From Haloferula luteola (GTDB taxonomy: Bacteria > Verrucomicrobiota > Verrucomicrobiia > Verrucomicrobiales > Akkermansiaceae), in contig NZ_JACHFD010000013.1 of NCBI RefSeq assembly GCF_014201715.1, positions 92,128 to 156,127 on the forward strand: a stretch of 64,000 nucleotides of DNA, read 5' to 3'. Positions within the stretch are counted from its first letter, which is position 1; every line of letters starts with the position of its first letter. Below are positions 36,956-45,319 of the stretch, piece after piece. The notes under the pieces are model-generated. The model had not been told where the DNA came from. It ran no database searches and worked only from the letters and a program-made list of their open reading frames with translations. The position numbers were made by a program, and so were the translations under genes.

Positions 36956-38506
36956 CTACCGCTGCTCCAGCCACTCCAAAATCGCAATCGCTCCCTTCTC
37001 CGATATCCCTGAAATCGACGCGATCTCCCCCACCGTCGCCTTCCGGACTCTCTCCACACTGCCAAACTTCTCCAGCAGCGCCTGCTTGCGCCGTGGCGAA
37101 ACTCCCGGGCAATCGTCCAGGATGCTCTCCTTCATCCGCCGCCGGTAAAGCAACTCGTTGTAGCCGTTCGCAAATCGGTGCGCCTCATCGCGGATCCGCT
37201 GCAACAACTTCAAGGCCCCCCGCTCATGCGGAATCAGGATCGGATCACTCTTCCCGGGCACAAACACCTCCTCCCGCTGCTTCGCCAAACCGACGATCGG
37301 CAAGTCGTGCAACCCAAGCTGACGAAGCTCCCGCACGGCCGACGAAAGCTGCCCCTTGCCACCATCCACGATCACCAAGTCAGGCAGCACGATCTTCGCC
37401 CGCCCCTCCTTGGCCAACCGCCGCTGAATCTCCACCACGTCTTCCTGAGACTCACCCAAATCTGGAGCATGCCTCGAATTCTCCCTGAGAATGCGTGAGT
37501 AGCGCCGCCGAATCACCTCCGCCATCGAGGCAAAGTCATCCTGCCCTTCCACCGTCCGAATCCGATACCTTCGATAATTCTGATGGTCCGGCCGGCCCTC
37601 CGTGAACCGCACCATCGAGGCCACAATGTGGTTCGACGAAACATTCGAAATATCAAAGCATTCCATCACTCTCGGCGGACCCTCCAAGCCCAATTCCTCC
37701 CCCAGCTCCGCCAAATCCTCCAGCGGCTTCACCGTCGTTGGCACCCCACGCCCACGCGTAAATTGGCGGGTCGGATTCAGAGTCTTTTTCAGGTTGTCCA
37801 ACACGTCTCGTAACAAAGCCGCCTTCTCAAAATCCAGCCGCTCCGCCGCCTTCCCCATCTCCACTTCGATCTGATCAAACAAATCTCGACGACCTTTTCC
37901 CGCCAGCACCTCGCAAGCCTCATCGACCCGCTTCAGATACTCCCAGCGCGCAATCCGGCCCACACACGGCGCCGAACAATTTCGAATCACGTCCGCATTG
38001 CAGTGCTTGTATGCCGTTTCGTCAGGCTCGCGCGGCCGACACACTCGCAACCCGAACTTCCGGTTCACCCATGAAATCGTCGCCCGCAATGCCCCCGAAT
38101 GCGCAAATGGCCCGAAATACCGTGAGCCGTCATCCCGCTTCAATCGCGTCAGCACGAAACGCGGCCATGGCTCCGATGGATCCAGCTTCACCAACAAGAA
38201 CCGCTTGTCGTCGCGAAACGACACATTGTAGCGCGGTCGGTAATCCTTGATCAACTTCCCCTCCAACAACAAGGCCTCCGCTTCGTTACGCACCAGATGG
38301 ATCTCGAAATCCACGATCGTATCGATCAAAGCACGCGTCTTCAGATCCGCCCGCGTTTTGCGCGAAGCCATGAAATACGAGGAAACCCGTTTTTTCAGAT
38401 CCCTCGCCTTCCCCACGTAAATGATCGAGCCCAAGCGGTCCTTCATCAGATAGACCCCTGGTTGATGCGGCAGCTCCCGCAGCTTCGCTTTCAAATCGAC
38501 CGCCAT
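36956..38506 (-). CDS. uvrC: Excinuclease ABC subunit UvrC
   Basis: Makes both incisions in nucleotide excision repair. 516 aa, somewhat shorter than the 600-aa E. coli protein. GIY-YIG nuclease at the N-terminus (PHQPGVYLMKDRLGSIIYVGKA), a UVR helix pair near 200-240, the RNase-H-like endonuclease region with VMECFDISN, IVDGGKGQLSSA and IRDEAHRFAN, and C-terminal helix-hairpin-helix repeats (GVSPRRKQALLEKFGS). Start chosen at MAVDLKAKLRELPHQPG. Confidence 0.96.
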   Translation of the reverse strand: MAVDLKAKLRELPHQPGVYLMKDRLGSIIYVGKARDLKKRVSSYFMASRKTRADLKTRALIDTIVDFEIHLVRNEAEALLLEGKLIKDYRPRYNVSFRDDKRFLLVKLDPSEPWPRFVLTRLKRDDGSRYFGPFAHSGALRATISWVNRKFGLRVCRPREPDETAYKHCNADVIRNCSAPCVGRIARWEYLKRVDEACEVLAGKGRRDLFDQIEVEMGKAAERLDFEKAALLRDVLDNLKKTLNPTRQFTRGRGVPTTVKPLEDLAELGEELGLEGPPRVMECFDISNVSSNHIVASMVRFTEGRPDHQNYRRYRIRTVEGQDDFASMAEVIRRRYSRILRENSRHAPDLGESQEDVVEIQRRLAKEGRAKIVLPDLVIVDGGKGQLSSAVRELRQLGLHDLPIVGLAKQREEVFVPGKSDPILIPHERGALKLLQRIRDEAHRFANGYNELLYRRRMKESILDDCPGVSPRRKQALLEKFGSVERVRKATVGEIASISGISEKGAIAILEWLEQR

Positions 38507-38552
38507 GTGCGCGCCCCAAGGAAATCCGGACGCGCCAAAGCTCAAGGCGATT

Positions 38553-39755
38553 TCACCCCACCCAACACAGCCCAGCGATCGCCGCACTCATCAGATTCGA
38601 AAATGTCCCAGCCATCACCGCCAAGAGGCCAAATCGGGCAATCTCGGCTCGGCGGGTCGGCGCAATCCCCCCCAAGCCACCCAGCAGAATGGCGATTGAA
38701 GACAAATTCGCGAACCCACACAACGCCACCGTCAGAATCGCCCGTGTCCGGCCACTCAGCGCCTCTTTCCAATCATGAAACTGCACGTAAGCGACAAACT
38801 CATTGAGCACCAACTTCTGACCAATCAACGCGCCCCCTTGCGAAGCCTCCTTCCAGGGAATTCCCACCAGCCAAGCCACCGGTGAAAACAACCAGCCAAG
38901 AAATGCCTCCAAGCTCCACCCCTCCTGGCCGAACCACCCTCCGACCCCTCCCAATATCAGATTCACAAGAGCAATCAGCCCAATGAAGGCCAACAACATC
39001 GCCCCCACATTCAGCGCAAGTCTCATCCCATCCGAAGCCCCGGCCGCCGCCGCATCGAAGACATTCGCAGGGCGCTCTTCGCTCCAATCCAGCATCACCT
39101 CATCCGGCGACTCCGTCTCCGGCATCAACAACTTCGCAAACAGCAACCCTCCAGGAGCCGCCATGAATGACGCGGCCAAAAGGTGTTTCAGCTCCGCTCC
39201 CAGACCCGCATAGCCCGCCAACACCGATCCCGCCACGCTCGCCAAGCCCCCACACATCACCGCAAACAACTCCGATCGGGTCATCCGTTCAATGTACGGC
39301 TTCACCACCAGCGGAGCCTCCGTTTGACCCACAAAAATGTTTGCTGCCGCGCTCAACGATTCCGCCCGACTGGTCCCTAACCACTTCCTCAGACCTCCTC
39401 CCAGCACCGCGATCACCCCCTGCATGATCCGCAAATGGTACAGAACCGCGATCAGCGAGGAGAAAAAGACAATGACCGGCAACACCCGAAACGCGAACAC
39501 AAACCCCACCCCCTCGCCTGTCGCCAAGGATCCAAACAAAAAAGTGATCCCTTCCTGGCCAGCCGCGATCACAGCCGCGACCCGCTCCGAAATCCACTCA
39601 AGCCCCGCTCGCCCCCACGGCACCCGGAACACCAACACTCCAATCCCCAGCTGCAACGCAAAAGCCAAGCCCACCGTCCGCCAACGAATCGCCCCGCGGG
39701 CGCGAGACATCGCCCACGCCACTCCCAGCAACACCAACATGCCCACAATCGCCAT
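38553..39755 (-). CDS. CNT-family nucleoside:cation symporter (NupC-like)
   Basis: About 400 aa inner-membrane transporter. Diagnostic concentrative nucleoside transporter motifs: [52 protein letters not shown], and a C-terminal [19 protein letters not shown]. Substrate is probably nucleosides coupled to H+ or Na+; which one cannot be told. The inner ATG (39755) is used because the first 42 codons are not protein-like. It is 46 bases upstream of uvrC and may be co-transcribed. Confidence 0.92.
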   Translation of the reverse strand: MAIVGMLVLLGVAWAMSRARGAIRWRTVGLAFALQLGIGVLVFRVPWGRAGLEWISERVAAVIAAGQEGITFLFGSLATGEGVGFVFAFRVLPVIVFFSSLIAVLYHLRIMQGVIAVLGGGLRKWLGTSRAESLSAAANIFVGQTEAPLVVKPYIERMTRSELFAVMCGGLASVAGSVLAGYAGLGAELKHLLAASFMAAPGGLLFAKLLMPETESPDEVMLDWSEERPANVFDAAAAGASDGMRLALNVGAMLLAFIGLIALVNLILGGVGGWFGQEGWSLEAFLGWLFSPVAWLVGIPWKEASQGGALIGQKLVLNEFVAYVQFHDWKEALSGRTRAILTVALCGFANLSSIAILLGGLGGIAPTRRAEIARFGLLAVMAGTFSNLMSAAIAGLCWVG

Positions 39756-39840
39756 GATGAGGCGATCTAGCGGATTCCGCGCCGATCCGCCAGAATCCCT
39801 TGCTCTCGCTTTTGTCAACTCACCCCACCACCCTCCTCTG

Positions 39841-40482
39841 GTGATTCGAGCCCTCTTCTTCGATGCCGCCGGGACCCTCATCGACCTCGCCGAACCCGTT
39901 GGCGACGTCTACTCACGCATCCTCTCCAAACACCAAATCCACCGCACCTCGGCCGAACTCGATCAGGCATTCCGTCGTGCCTTCGCCTGCCAACCCGCTC
40001 CCGATTTCTCCTCCTCCCGCCCCGGTCATGAAGTCGAACGCCAATGGTGGCGCGACCTCGTCGAAACGGCTTTGGCACAACCCATCACCGAGGCCGCCTT
40101 CTCCGAGCTTTTCCACCACTACGCCCAACCGGAAGCCTGGACCGTGTTTCCAGAAACCCCGGCGGTTCTCGAACGAGCCCACTCGGAAGGGATCACACTC
40201 GCCGTGGTCTCCAACTTCGACCATCGCCTCCATCCCATCCTCCAATCTCTCGGACTCGCTGATTTTTTCCACCTCATCCTCTCCTCCGCAGACGCCCGTG
40301 CCAGAAAACCCTCCCCTCTCATCTTCCGCCACGCTCTCCAAGCGCTTTCCCTCGATCCATGCGAGGTGATCCACATCGGCGACTCCCTCCCCCTCGACAT
40401 CGAAGCCGCTCGCGCCTGTGGCATCCGGGCCTTCCATGTGAATCGACCGCACTCCACCCTGCTCGACTTCAACTGGTCTTGA
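39841..40482 (+). CDS. HAD-superfamily hydrolase
   Basis: 213 aa starting at a GTG. HAD motifs: [11 protein letters not shown] (the nucleophile is the first Asp; the usual second Asp is replaced by Ala, as in the REG2/HDHD3-like subgroup), [21 protein letters not shown] (Lys) and [15 protein letters not shown]. Cap helices lie between I and II. Probably a cytoplasmic phosphatase of unknown substrate. Divergent from the nucleoside transporter, with tRNA-Lys about 90 bases downstream. Confidence 0.87.
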   Translation: MIRALFFDAAGTLIDLAEPVGDVYSRILSKHQIHRTSAELDQAFRRAFACQPAPDFSSSRPGHEVERQWWRDLVETALAQPITEAAFSELFHHYAQPEAWTVFPETPAVLERAHSEGITLAVVSNFDHRLHPILQSLGLADFFHLILSSADARARKPSPLIFRHALQALSLDPCEVIHIGDSLPLDIEAARACGIRAFHVNRPHSTLLDFNWS

Positions 40483-40570
40483 AACCCATCCCCGGACTTT
40501 TTTGGAAAAAAGGTGTTGCCAAAGCCTCCTGCCACCCCTAACCCCCTCCCCGCCCTTCCGGCAACCCAAA

Positions 40571-40643
40571 GCGCGGATAGCTCAGTTGGTAGAGCACTCG
40601 GCTTTTAACCGATTGGTCCCGGGTTCGAGTCCCGGTCCGCGTA
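40571..40643 (+). tRNA. tRNA-Lys (anticodon TTT)
   Basis: 73-base cloverleaf. Acceptor stem GCGCGGA/TCCGCGT with a G-U first pair, D arm GCTC..GAGC, anticodon loop CTTTTAA with TTT, T arm CCGGG TTCGAGT CCCGG, discriminator A. No encoded CCA. The anticodon stem has one mismatch at its outer pair (C27-T43). It marks the left edge of the accessory island. Confidence 0.95.
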
Positions 40644-40838
40644 CTTTCCTTCTCCTTTCACGGGCTGCACCACCCCCCCGGGGCAAAGCCCGAAACGGGA
40701 ACAAAAGTGGGAACAGATCCAGCAAGGCTCCTGGTGTCCCTATGCGCTTCTGTACCTCCTGAATTTGACGGGAAACCTCGTCAAAATCGTTTCCTCTCGG
40801 CCCTCTATTGACACTGCGAGCCATTGAGCTGCTCCCTC

Positions 40839-41220
40839 AGCGCTTCCCCCGCCCAGCTCCTTCTTCACAAACCCGGCACCAGCACCTCCACCGGCGGCAA
40901 AGGCGCCTTCCACATCTACGAGATCGAAAGCGACTTCTGCAGTATCTGCGAGTTCCGCTCGCGCTGCATGAGTAAAAACGGCAAACGCCGTACTTTGAGC
41001 GTCTGCATTGAGCCCGCCCCCCGAAGGAAGGCCTCGCCACAGCTACCGCATGGGCACCATCGAAACGATCTTCGCCAACCTGCGACACGCCAAAGGCCTC
41101 AACCGCATCCACTACCGCGGACGGGAAAAAGTGGGAGTCATCTGGAACCCCTGGAGCATCATGCACAACACAACATCGGCAAGCTCGCTCTCTATCGACC
41201 GGGTTACCCCACCGGCGAGC
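40839..41220 (+). pseudogene. Decayed IS1182-type transposase, C-terminal remnant
   Basis: Two reading frames together give the C-terminal part of an IS1182/DDE transposase. Frame one has FHIYEIESDFCSICEFRSRC and the arginine pair of a (K/R)RRTL motif; from about 41040 a second frame gives SYRMGTIETIFANLRHAKGL followed by YRGREKV and W..MHN, the conserved 'RxGTIEPVFAN(I/L)RH.KGL' end of the family; the first frame then resumes with NIGKLALYRPG. At least two frameshifts and loss of the N-terminal half make it non-functional. The rest of the element and its ends are not visible. Confidence 0.8.
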
Positions 41221-41430
41221 CCGCCATGGGGTGCACCTTCCTTGCCTCACGGCACGGGTGGTCTCGGCGGAGCGTCACAGGAACTCATCACGAGGCGCCA
41301 TGACCCCGGATGGGAAACGCCCGCCCGAAAATCCGAAACGGCGTCCATCACTCGCCACCATCGGAAAGCAAAGGAACGACCGGCTCAACCGGGGTTTTCC
41401 CACGGTCTCGTTGGCCTTGTTCTGTTCCAA

Positions 41431-41721
41431 TCAGGCGCGGAGTGCCTGGAGCACGGCTTGCGGCTCTCGGTCGACGACACGCAGCAACGCCTTCGCGGGA
41501 CCCTCGGGCTCGCGCCGACCCTGCTCCCAATTCTGCAGAGTGCGAACGCTGACCCCGATGATTGCGGCGAATCGAGACTGGGAGAGACCAAGGCGCTCCC
41601 GAATCGCCTTCGCGTCGGGATCCCCAACCTTGAAGGTTCGAGAGGGCTTCCTCTTCCCTTGGCGGATCTCACCGGCTTGACGGATGCTCTCGCAAAGCAG
41701 TTCGAAATCTTCGTCGTTCAT
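41431..41721 (-). CDS. HigA/NadS-like HTH antitoxin
   Basis: 96 aa. A central helix-turn-helix (RLGLSQSRFAAIIGVSVRTLQNWEQGRR, given here in two parts: recognition helix VSVRTLQNWEQG) of the XRE type, with an N-terminal segment that would bind the toxin. Its ATG overlaps the toxin stop by four bases, with toxin first, the HigBA gene order. It likely neutralises the upstream toxin and represses the promoter; autoregulation is the family norm. Confidence 0.88.
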   Translation of the reverse strand: MNDEDFELLCESIRQAGEIRQGKRKPSRTFKVGDPDAKAIRERLGLSQSRFAAIIGVSVRTLQNWEQGRREPEGPAKALLRVVDREPQAVLQALRA

Positions 41722-42035
41722 TGGTTCAGGTGTTGTTCAACCAGGTCCCTGAGGATCTGGAGATGGCGTTGGTTCAGGTCAGCTTCTCGGTTCTTCGGGT
41801 AGGCGTAGATCATGAAGATCTCCTCGTGGTGGACCAAATAATAGATCACTCGAATTCCACCCCGCTTGCCTCGTCCACTGCCCATCCAACGAATCTTCCG
41901 CAATCCCTTCGACCGGGGAATGAGGTCCCCAGCCTCGGGATCTGCGACCAGTACGGCCTGCAGCGCAGAGTATGATTCGTCATCAATGAGTTCGACGATA
42001 CGCGCTGTGAAAACGTCGGTCTCATGGAAGATCAT
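41718..42035 (-). CDS. RelE/HigB-like toxin
   Basis: 105 aa, small basic RelE-superfamily fold: N-terminal MIFHETDVFTARIVELI, then IRWMGSGRGKRGGIRVIYYL, followed by IFMIYAYPKNREADL and a C-terminal helix LQILRDLVEQHL. The KGGxRVIYY and YPKN pattern is typical of the HigB/RelE (PF06296-type) mRNA interferases. First gene of a two-gene operon with its antitoxin. Confidence 0.88.
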   Translation of the reverse strand: MIFHETDVFTARIVELIDDESYSALQAVLVADPEAGDLIPRSKGLRKIRWMGSGRGKRGGIRVIYYLVHHEEIFMIYAYPKNREADLNQRHLQILRDLVEQHLNQ

Positions 42036-42244
42036 CCTCGGGCATCACTATACGCCATTGACGCATGCATTCAAGCCTGATTTCGGGGCAGACTCTGATC
42101 CGGTGTTTTCTGGCCAACCTCAGAGAAATGGCGATCCCGGCCCTCATGGCGGCACGCCGATTCTCGTTGCCGGATTGAACCGCCAAAATGGTAACGCAAC
42201 AAGGCCGCTGTAAGAGGTCGCCAACTTCAGCTTGTTCGCCTTTT

Positions 42245-42625
42245 TCAGCAGTTGCGTTCGCTGAAAGGCTTAAGCTCCTCTCGGATTTCCTCCTCAGGAA
42301 CCCGAATCCACTGGAGATACGTCATTAGGCTCTGAATGAGCTTCTCGCTGAGGGATCTGCTCTCCAACGCCGATTCGACTGCCGCTCGGAAAGGCTCCTT
42401 CCCGAAATGAAGCGAAAGGCACCATGGCAATTGTTCGAAGCTCAAATTGTAGCACCCCACGCTCTCGCTGATGATCTCCTTAAGGGTGATGGTGGGCTCC
42501 GGAGCTCGAAGGAAGAGAAGAGCCCCGGCGATCTCCTGCCTAAACGTCCCAGGATCACCGTAGCCCGCCTCGCGGAAAAATCGGAACAGCCCGTCGAATA
42601 CAACACTGTCCTCAACATGCTCCAA
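42245..42625 (-). CDS. Hypothetical protein (possible 3' part of a split gene)
   Basis: 126 aa, soluble, rich in Phe, Leu and Glu, no known motif. There is no ATG; a TTG at 42625 is the only plausible start and it lacks a ribosome binding site. The frame upstream, between two stop codons at about 42665-42676, continues directly in phase with the small gene at 42674-42826, and the joined sequence (..EVAQQIADLAVR / KGDQKVRHFAQCLEHVED..) reads like one protein. It may therefore be the remnant of a single gene broken by nonsense changes. Confidence 0.45.
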   Translation of the reverse strand: MEHVEDSVVFDGLFRFFREAGYGDPGTFRQEIAGALLFLRAPEPTITLKEIISESVGCYNLSFEQLPWCLSLHFGKEPFRAAVESALESRSLSEKLIQSLMTYLQWIRVPEEEIREELKPFSERNC

Positions 42626-42673
42626 GCATTGGGCAAAGTGCCGGACCTTCTGATCGCCCTTTCAATGCTCTTC

Positions 42674-42826
42674 CTACCGCACTGCCAAATCCGCAATCTG
42701 TTGAGCGACTTCGTCAGCCGTCATTTCTTGCCGAACGTCAGAAGTCGTGGTAACCAGCAGACTGGGGACGGGCATGAATCCATCAGGAGAGCAGACCAGT
42801 CCGCAGGGTTGCCACCCATGGCTCAT
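42674..42826 (-). CDS. Small hypothetical protein (possible 5' part of a split gene)
   Basis: 50 aa starting MSHGWQPCGLVCSPDGF, ten bases after the stop of the upstream orphan gene. Ends at a TAG, but the same frame is followed after one more stop by another open stretch (42245-42625). Not recognised. Either a genuine microprotein or the front of a broken gene. Confidence 0.4.
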   Translation of the reverse strand: MSHGWQPCGLVCSPDGFMPVPSLLVTTTSDVRQEMTADEVAQQIADLAVR

Positions 42827-42836
42827 AAGATCGCAC

Positions 42837-43382
42837 TCATTTGTTCTCTGGGATCCAACCACGCTCCCAAGCGACGCACCGCAGAAAGGAATGCCACTGC
42901 CATGGGGAATCGAAAATCAGGGTGCAACTAAGCCGCACCTGATCAGCTCCAAACTCGCAGACGTCCAAGGACAGAGAAGCCAGACGCTGCAACGCTGTAT
43001 CGATGATCCAAGCGTCGCCATCGCAATCTCCCCTCCAAAATCCGAGCTGCACGAAACCAAGATCTTGTGCGATCTCGCAGCTGGGGAAGTTTTCCTCCTG
43101 ATTCTTCCAGAAATCGGCGGCTCCCCAGAACGTCATCAAGCTGCATTCAAAGATCGTGGGTTTGATAAGCCTAGAGATCAACCCTTCCACACACGGCATG
43201 GGCGAACGTGACTTTGTGATCTCGCGAAATCTCTCCAGCAAAGGATCAAGCTGCTCAGCAGAGAGAAATGTCCTGCAATCTTCACGCAGGTCTGGATCAA
43301 TTTTCTCGATGAGACCGAGGATCAAATCGCCAGCTTTGACGCCATCCTCAAAACTGTAATCTCTATCACTCAATGTGCTCAT
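42837..43382 (-). CDS. Hypothetical protein, possibly SMI1/KNR4 (SUKH)-like
   Basis: 181 aa, acidic, soluble. The segment WRGDCDGDAWIIDTALQRL resembles the G(D/N)xxGDxWxxD core of SUKH-superfamily immunity proteins, but the rest is too divergent for a firm call. Start MSTLSDRDYSFEDG. First of three consecutive minus-strand small genes in the island downstream of the toxin-antitoxin pair's 5' side. No toxin partner is visible. Confidence 0.5.
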   Translation of the reverse strand: MSTLSDRDYSFEDGVKAGDLILGLIEKIDPDLREDCRTFLSAEQLDPLLERFREITKSRSPMPCVEGLISRLIKPTIFECSLMTFWGAADFWKNQEENFPSCEIAQDLGFVQLGFWRGDCDGDAWIIDTALQRLASLSLDVCEFGADQVRLSCTLIFDSPWQWHSFLRCVAWERGWIPENK

Positions 43383-43486
43383 TTCTGACGAGACCCTATG
43401 GCTGCGACTTGAAGCAGTCGGGCACCATCGGAGTGAGCTGAGGGTTGGGAAAGAGGTGTCGGGTCGGGATCAAACATGGACAATCG

Positions 43487-44215
43487 TCAGAGCCCCCCCC
43501 TACCGAATCCGCAGCACGTCTGCAAGCTCCTGCGTGGCCATAGGATTGGAAGCTTCTGCTCTGGCTCTGGGTATTCACGAGCCGCCTTCTCCTCGCGGTG
43601 GTTTCGCTTCCGTCGCAGCGGTCTGTTGGCATCATCCATGTCGAGCAGTTCCGGCTTCCTCCCTCCAACGTCGATCTTCGGTCGCTTGTTCGAGAGTACC
43701 CAAGATCGTGCCCGGTCCAGCTCGATATTCCAGGTTGCAAGGAGAGCATCGAGTGACCGCCGGCGGAAGTCACTCTCCCGGATCTCGGCGAGATCGTTGG
43801 ACTCCCACTCATCGAGCTCCCAATGAGGCCGGATGGATGCCCACCAAAGTCTCCACTACTTCGAAAACGCTCCAGCGCACCTCTGGAGTCGTGATCCATC
43901 ACGCACCTACTCGGACAAGCATTGGACGGCAGTGGTCGATCTCGATGACCCTCGATGAGACGGCGCGCCCGCGTCGACATCTTGCGATCTCGACAAAGCT
44001 TTGCCCTGAGCTCGGCTTGATGCCCGAGCCACGGCGAGGCATGCCGCTGGCGAGCGGAGCAACCCGCTCAACCGTGAGCCTCTGTCATGCTCAGCAGGTT
44101 CATCATGAAAGGGATGGCGAATCCCGCCATCATCTTCACTCCGAGAGGAATCGTATTCTTTCCGCCGGATCCAACTCCTTCCATCGGCTCGACGTGCAAT
44201 TTCTGCACTCATCAA
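43487..44215 (-). pseudogene. Decayed coding region, frame-shifted
   Basis: No single frame here is a good gene, yet protein-like stretches appear in successive minus-strand frames: VIEIDHCRPMLVRVGA, then after a stop WITTPEVRWSVFEVVETLVGI, and then in another frame HWELDEWESNDLAEIRESDF followed by SLDALLATWNIELDRARSWVL and KRPKIDVGGRKPELLDMDD. The change of frame falls near 43830. A further short start MATQELADVLRIR ends at a TAG beside a run of eight G. I read this as one or more hypothetical genes broken by frameshifts. The long plus-strand frame over the same region (43375-44355) is compositionally unlike protein. Confidence 0.5.
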
Positions 44216-44240
44216 ATCAAGATCGTAAGGATTATCATCT

Positions 44241-45094
44241 TGATTTTTCTAACATAGTTTTTACTTCGGAATCCCCTTCGCAATTTCAGAGACTTCCCAA
44301 CATCTCCCCGTCCCCTCATGTCGCTCTTCAAAGCCCTATCAAGAATGATCCGTAATCTCTTCAAACCGAGGTGGCGGAGGCAATATGACCGGATGAATCG
44401 CAAGCGTCGCCGCTAAGAGGACTCGCAAAAGTTCTCCCTCCCGTGGCCTTCCTTCCCTGTGTTTTCAATGGGGAGGGCCTCGGCTCACTCCGGGGTTCGA
44501 GAGTTCCGAGGCCCTTGGGGAAAAAGCCGGCGTGGGGGCGCCGGGGACGGTGGAGGGTGGGGTTCGAGTTCCCTTGGCTCGAACGAAGCCTTGCAAAGAA
44601 TCCCCCATCCGCCAAGCCCCGCATTTGAGGGTTATTGAAACAGAAGCATTCGTTCACAATCATCCATGGAGGAGCACTCCCTAAGATGACTGAATGAACT
44701 TCATGACGCTTTGCCTTTCATCATCTTGCAGTTCATGTCTTCATTCGATACATCATTGCAAAATGAAGAACGACTATCTTTGAAAACCTTCGGCCGGAGT
44801 CTTTTTCCTGCAAATTGCAATCATTCAGGAATGATCGTCCGAACGCATCAGCATGAGAGGAGAGGAAGCCTTCGATCGATCTCCAACTCAGCTCCGTGAA
44901 GACGGCAACGTCCATCCTGCGATGGACGCACTTGAGCTGGCGTCCCCAAAAGCATCACGAATCATGTGCAGCTCCAAAGCGACCGACAAGGGGTGGAGAG
45001 GATCCTCGCTGAATGCAGAGGGCGGACCTCATGGCCTGTGAGGAGGGAGGTCATTCCCGGCCCGTCACCCTCGAAAAGCTTGAGGAGAAAATGG
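44241..45094. other. Gene-poor segment before tRNA-Cys
   Basis: About 850 bases with no convincing gene. The first part (to about 44440) is AT-rich; 44440-44600 is very GC-rich and can form several stems (for example cggcgtgggggcgccg) but does not fit tRNA, tmRNA or another RNA I know; the remainder to 44880 is AT-rich again. Open frames here have unlikely composition. Interpreted as decayed island DNA. Confidence 0.5.
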
Positions 45095-45166
45095 AGGCGG
45101 AGGTGGGAATCGAACCCACGAATGGAGGTTTTGCAAACCTCTGCCTTACCACTTGGCTACTCCGCC
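45095..45166 (-). tRNA. tRNA-Cys (anticodon GCA)
   Basis: 72-base cloverleaf on the minus strand: acceptor GGCGGAG/CTCCGCC, D arm GCC..GGC, anticodon stem GAGGT/ACCTC with loop TTGCAAA (GCA), T arm GTGGG TTCGATT CCCAC, and discriminator T, the U73 expected for tRNA-Cys. No encoded CCA. It marks the right edge of the accessory island. Confidence 0.95.
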
Positions 45167-45319
45167 CTTGCCCCTTCGGACGCGGGACGGGGTTGTTAAG
45201 CAGGCGAGCGGACCGTGTCAATGCCGGGGTTTCTAAGAAATCGTGCTCTTCTTTGCCGGCATGGTGCTTTCGAAAGGTTCCCGATTGGACTTTCGATCTC
45301 ATTCGGCATTCTCCGCCGC

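Noticed and set aside
43375..44355. A 326-codon plus-strand open frame in the island, and a 194-codon minus-strand frame over the same area.
   Set aside because: Both translations are Ser/Arg/His-rich without protein character; frame-shifted minus-strand segments are more protein-like, so I recorded a pseudogene instead.
44440..44640. A GC-rich, structured stretch with ggttcgag motifs considered as a tRNA or tmRNA.
   Set aside because: No cloverleaf or tmRNA ends can be folded, and the T-arm-like strings lack matching stems.
44361..44663. A 100-codon minus-strand frame before tRNA-Cys.
   Set aside because: Low-complexity, Pro/Arg/Gly-rich translation across the GC-rich segment with no start context; treated as non-coding.
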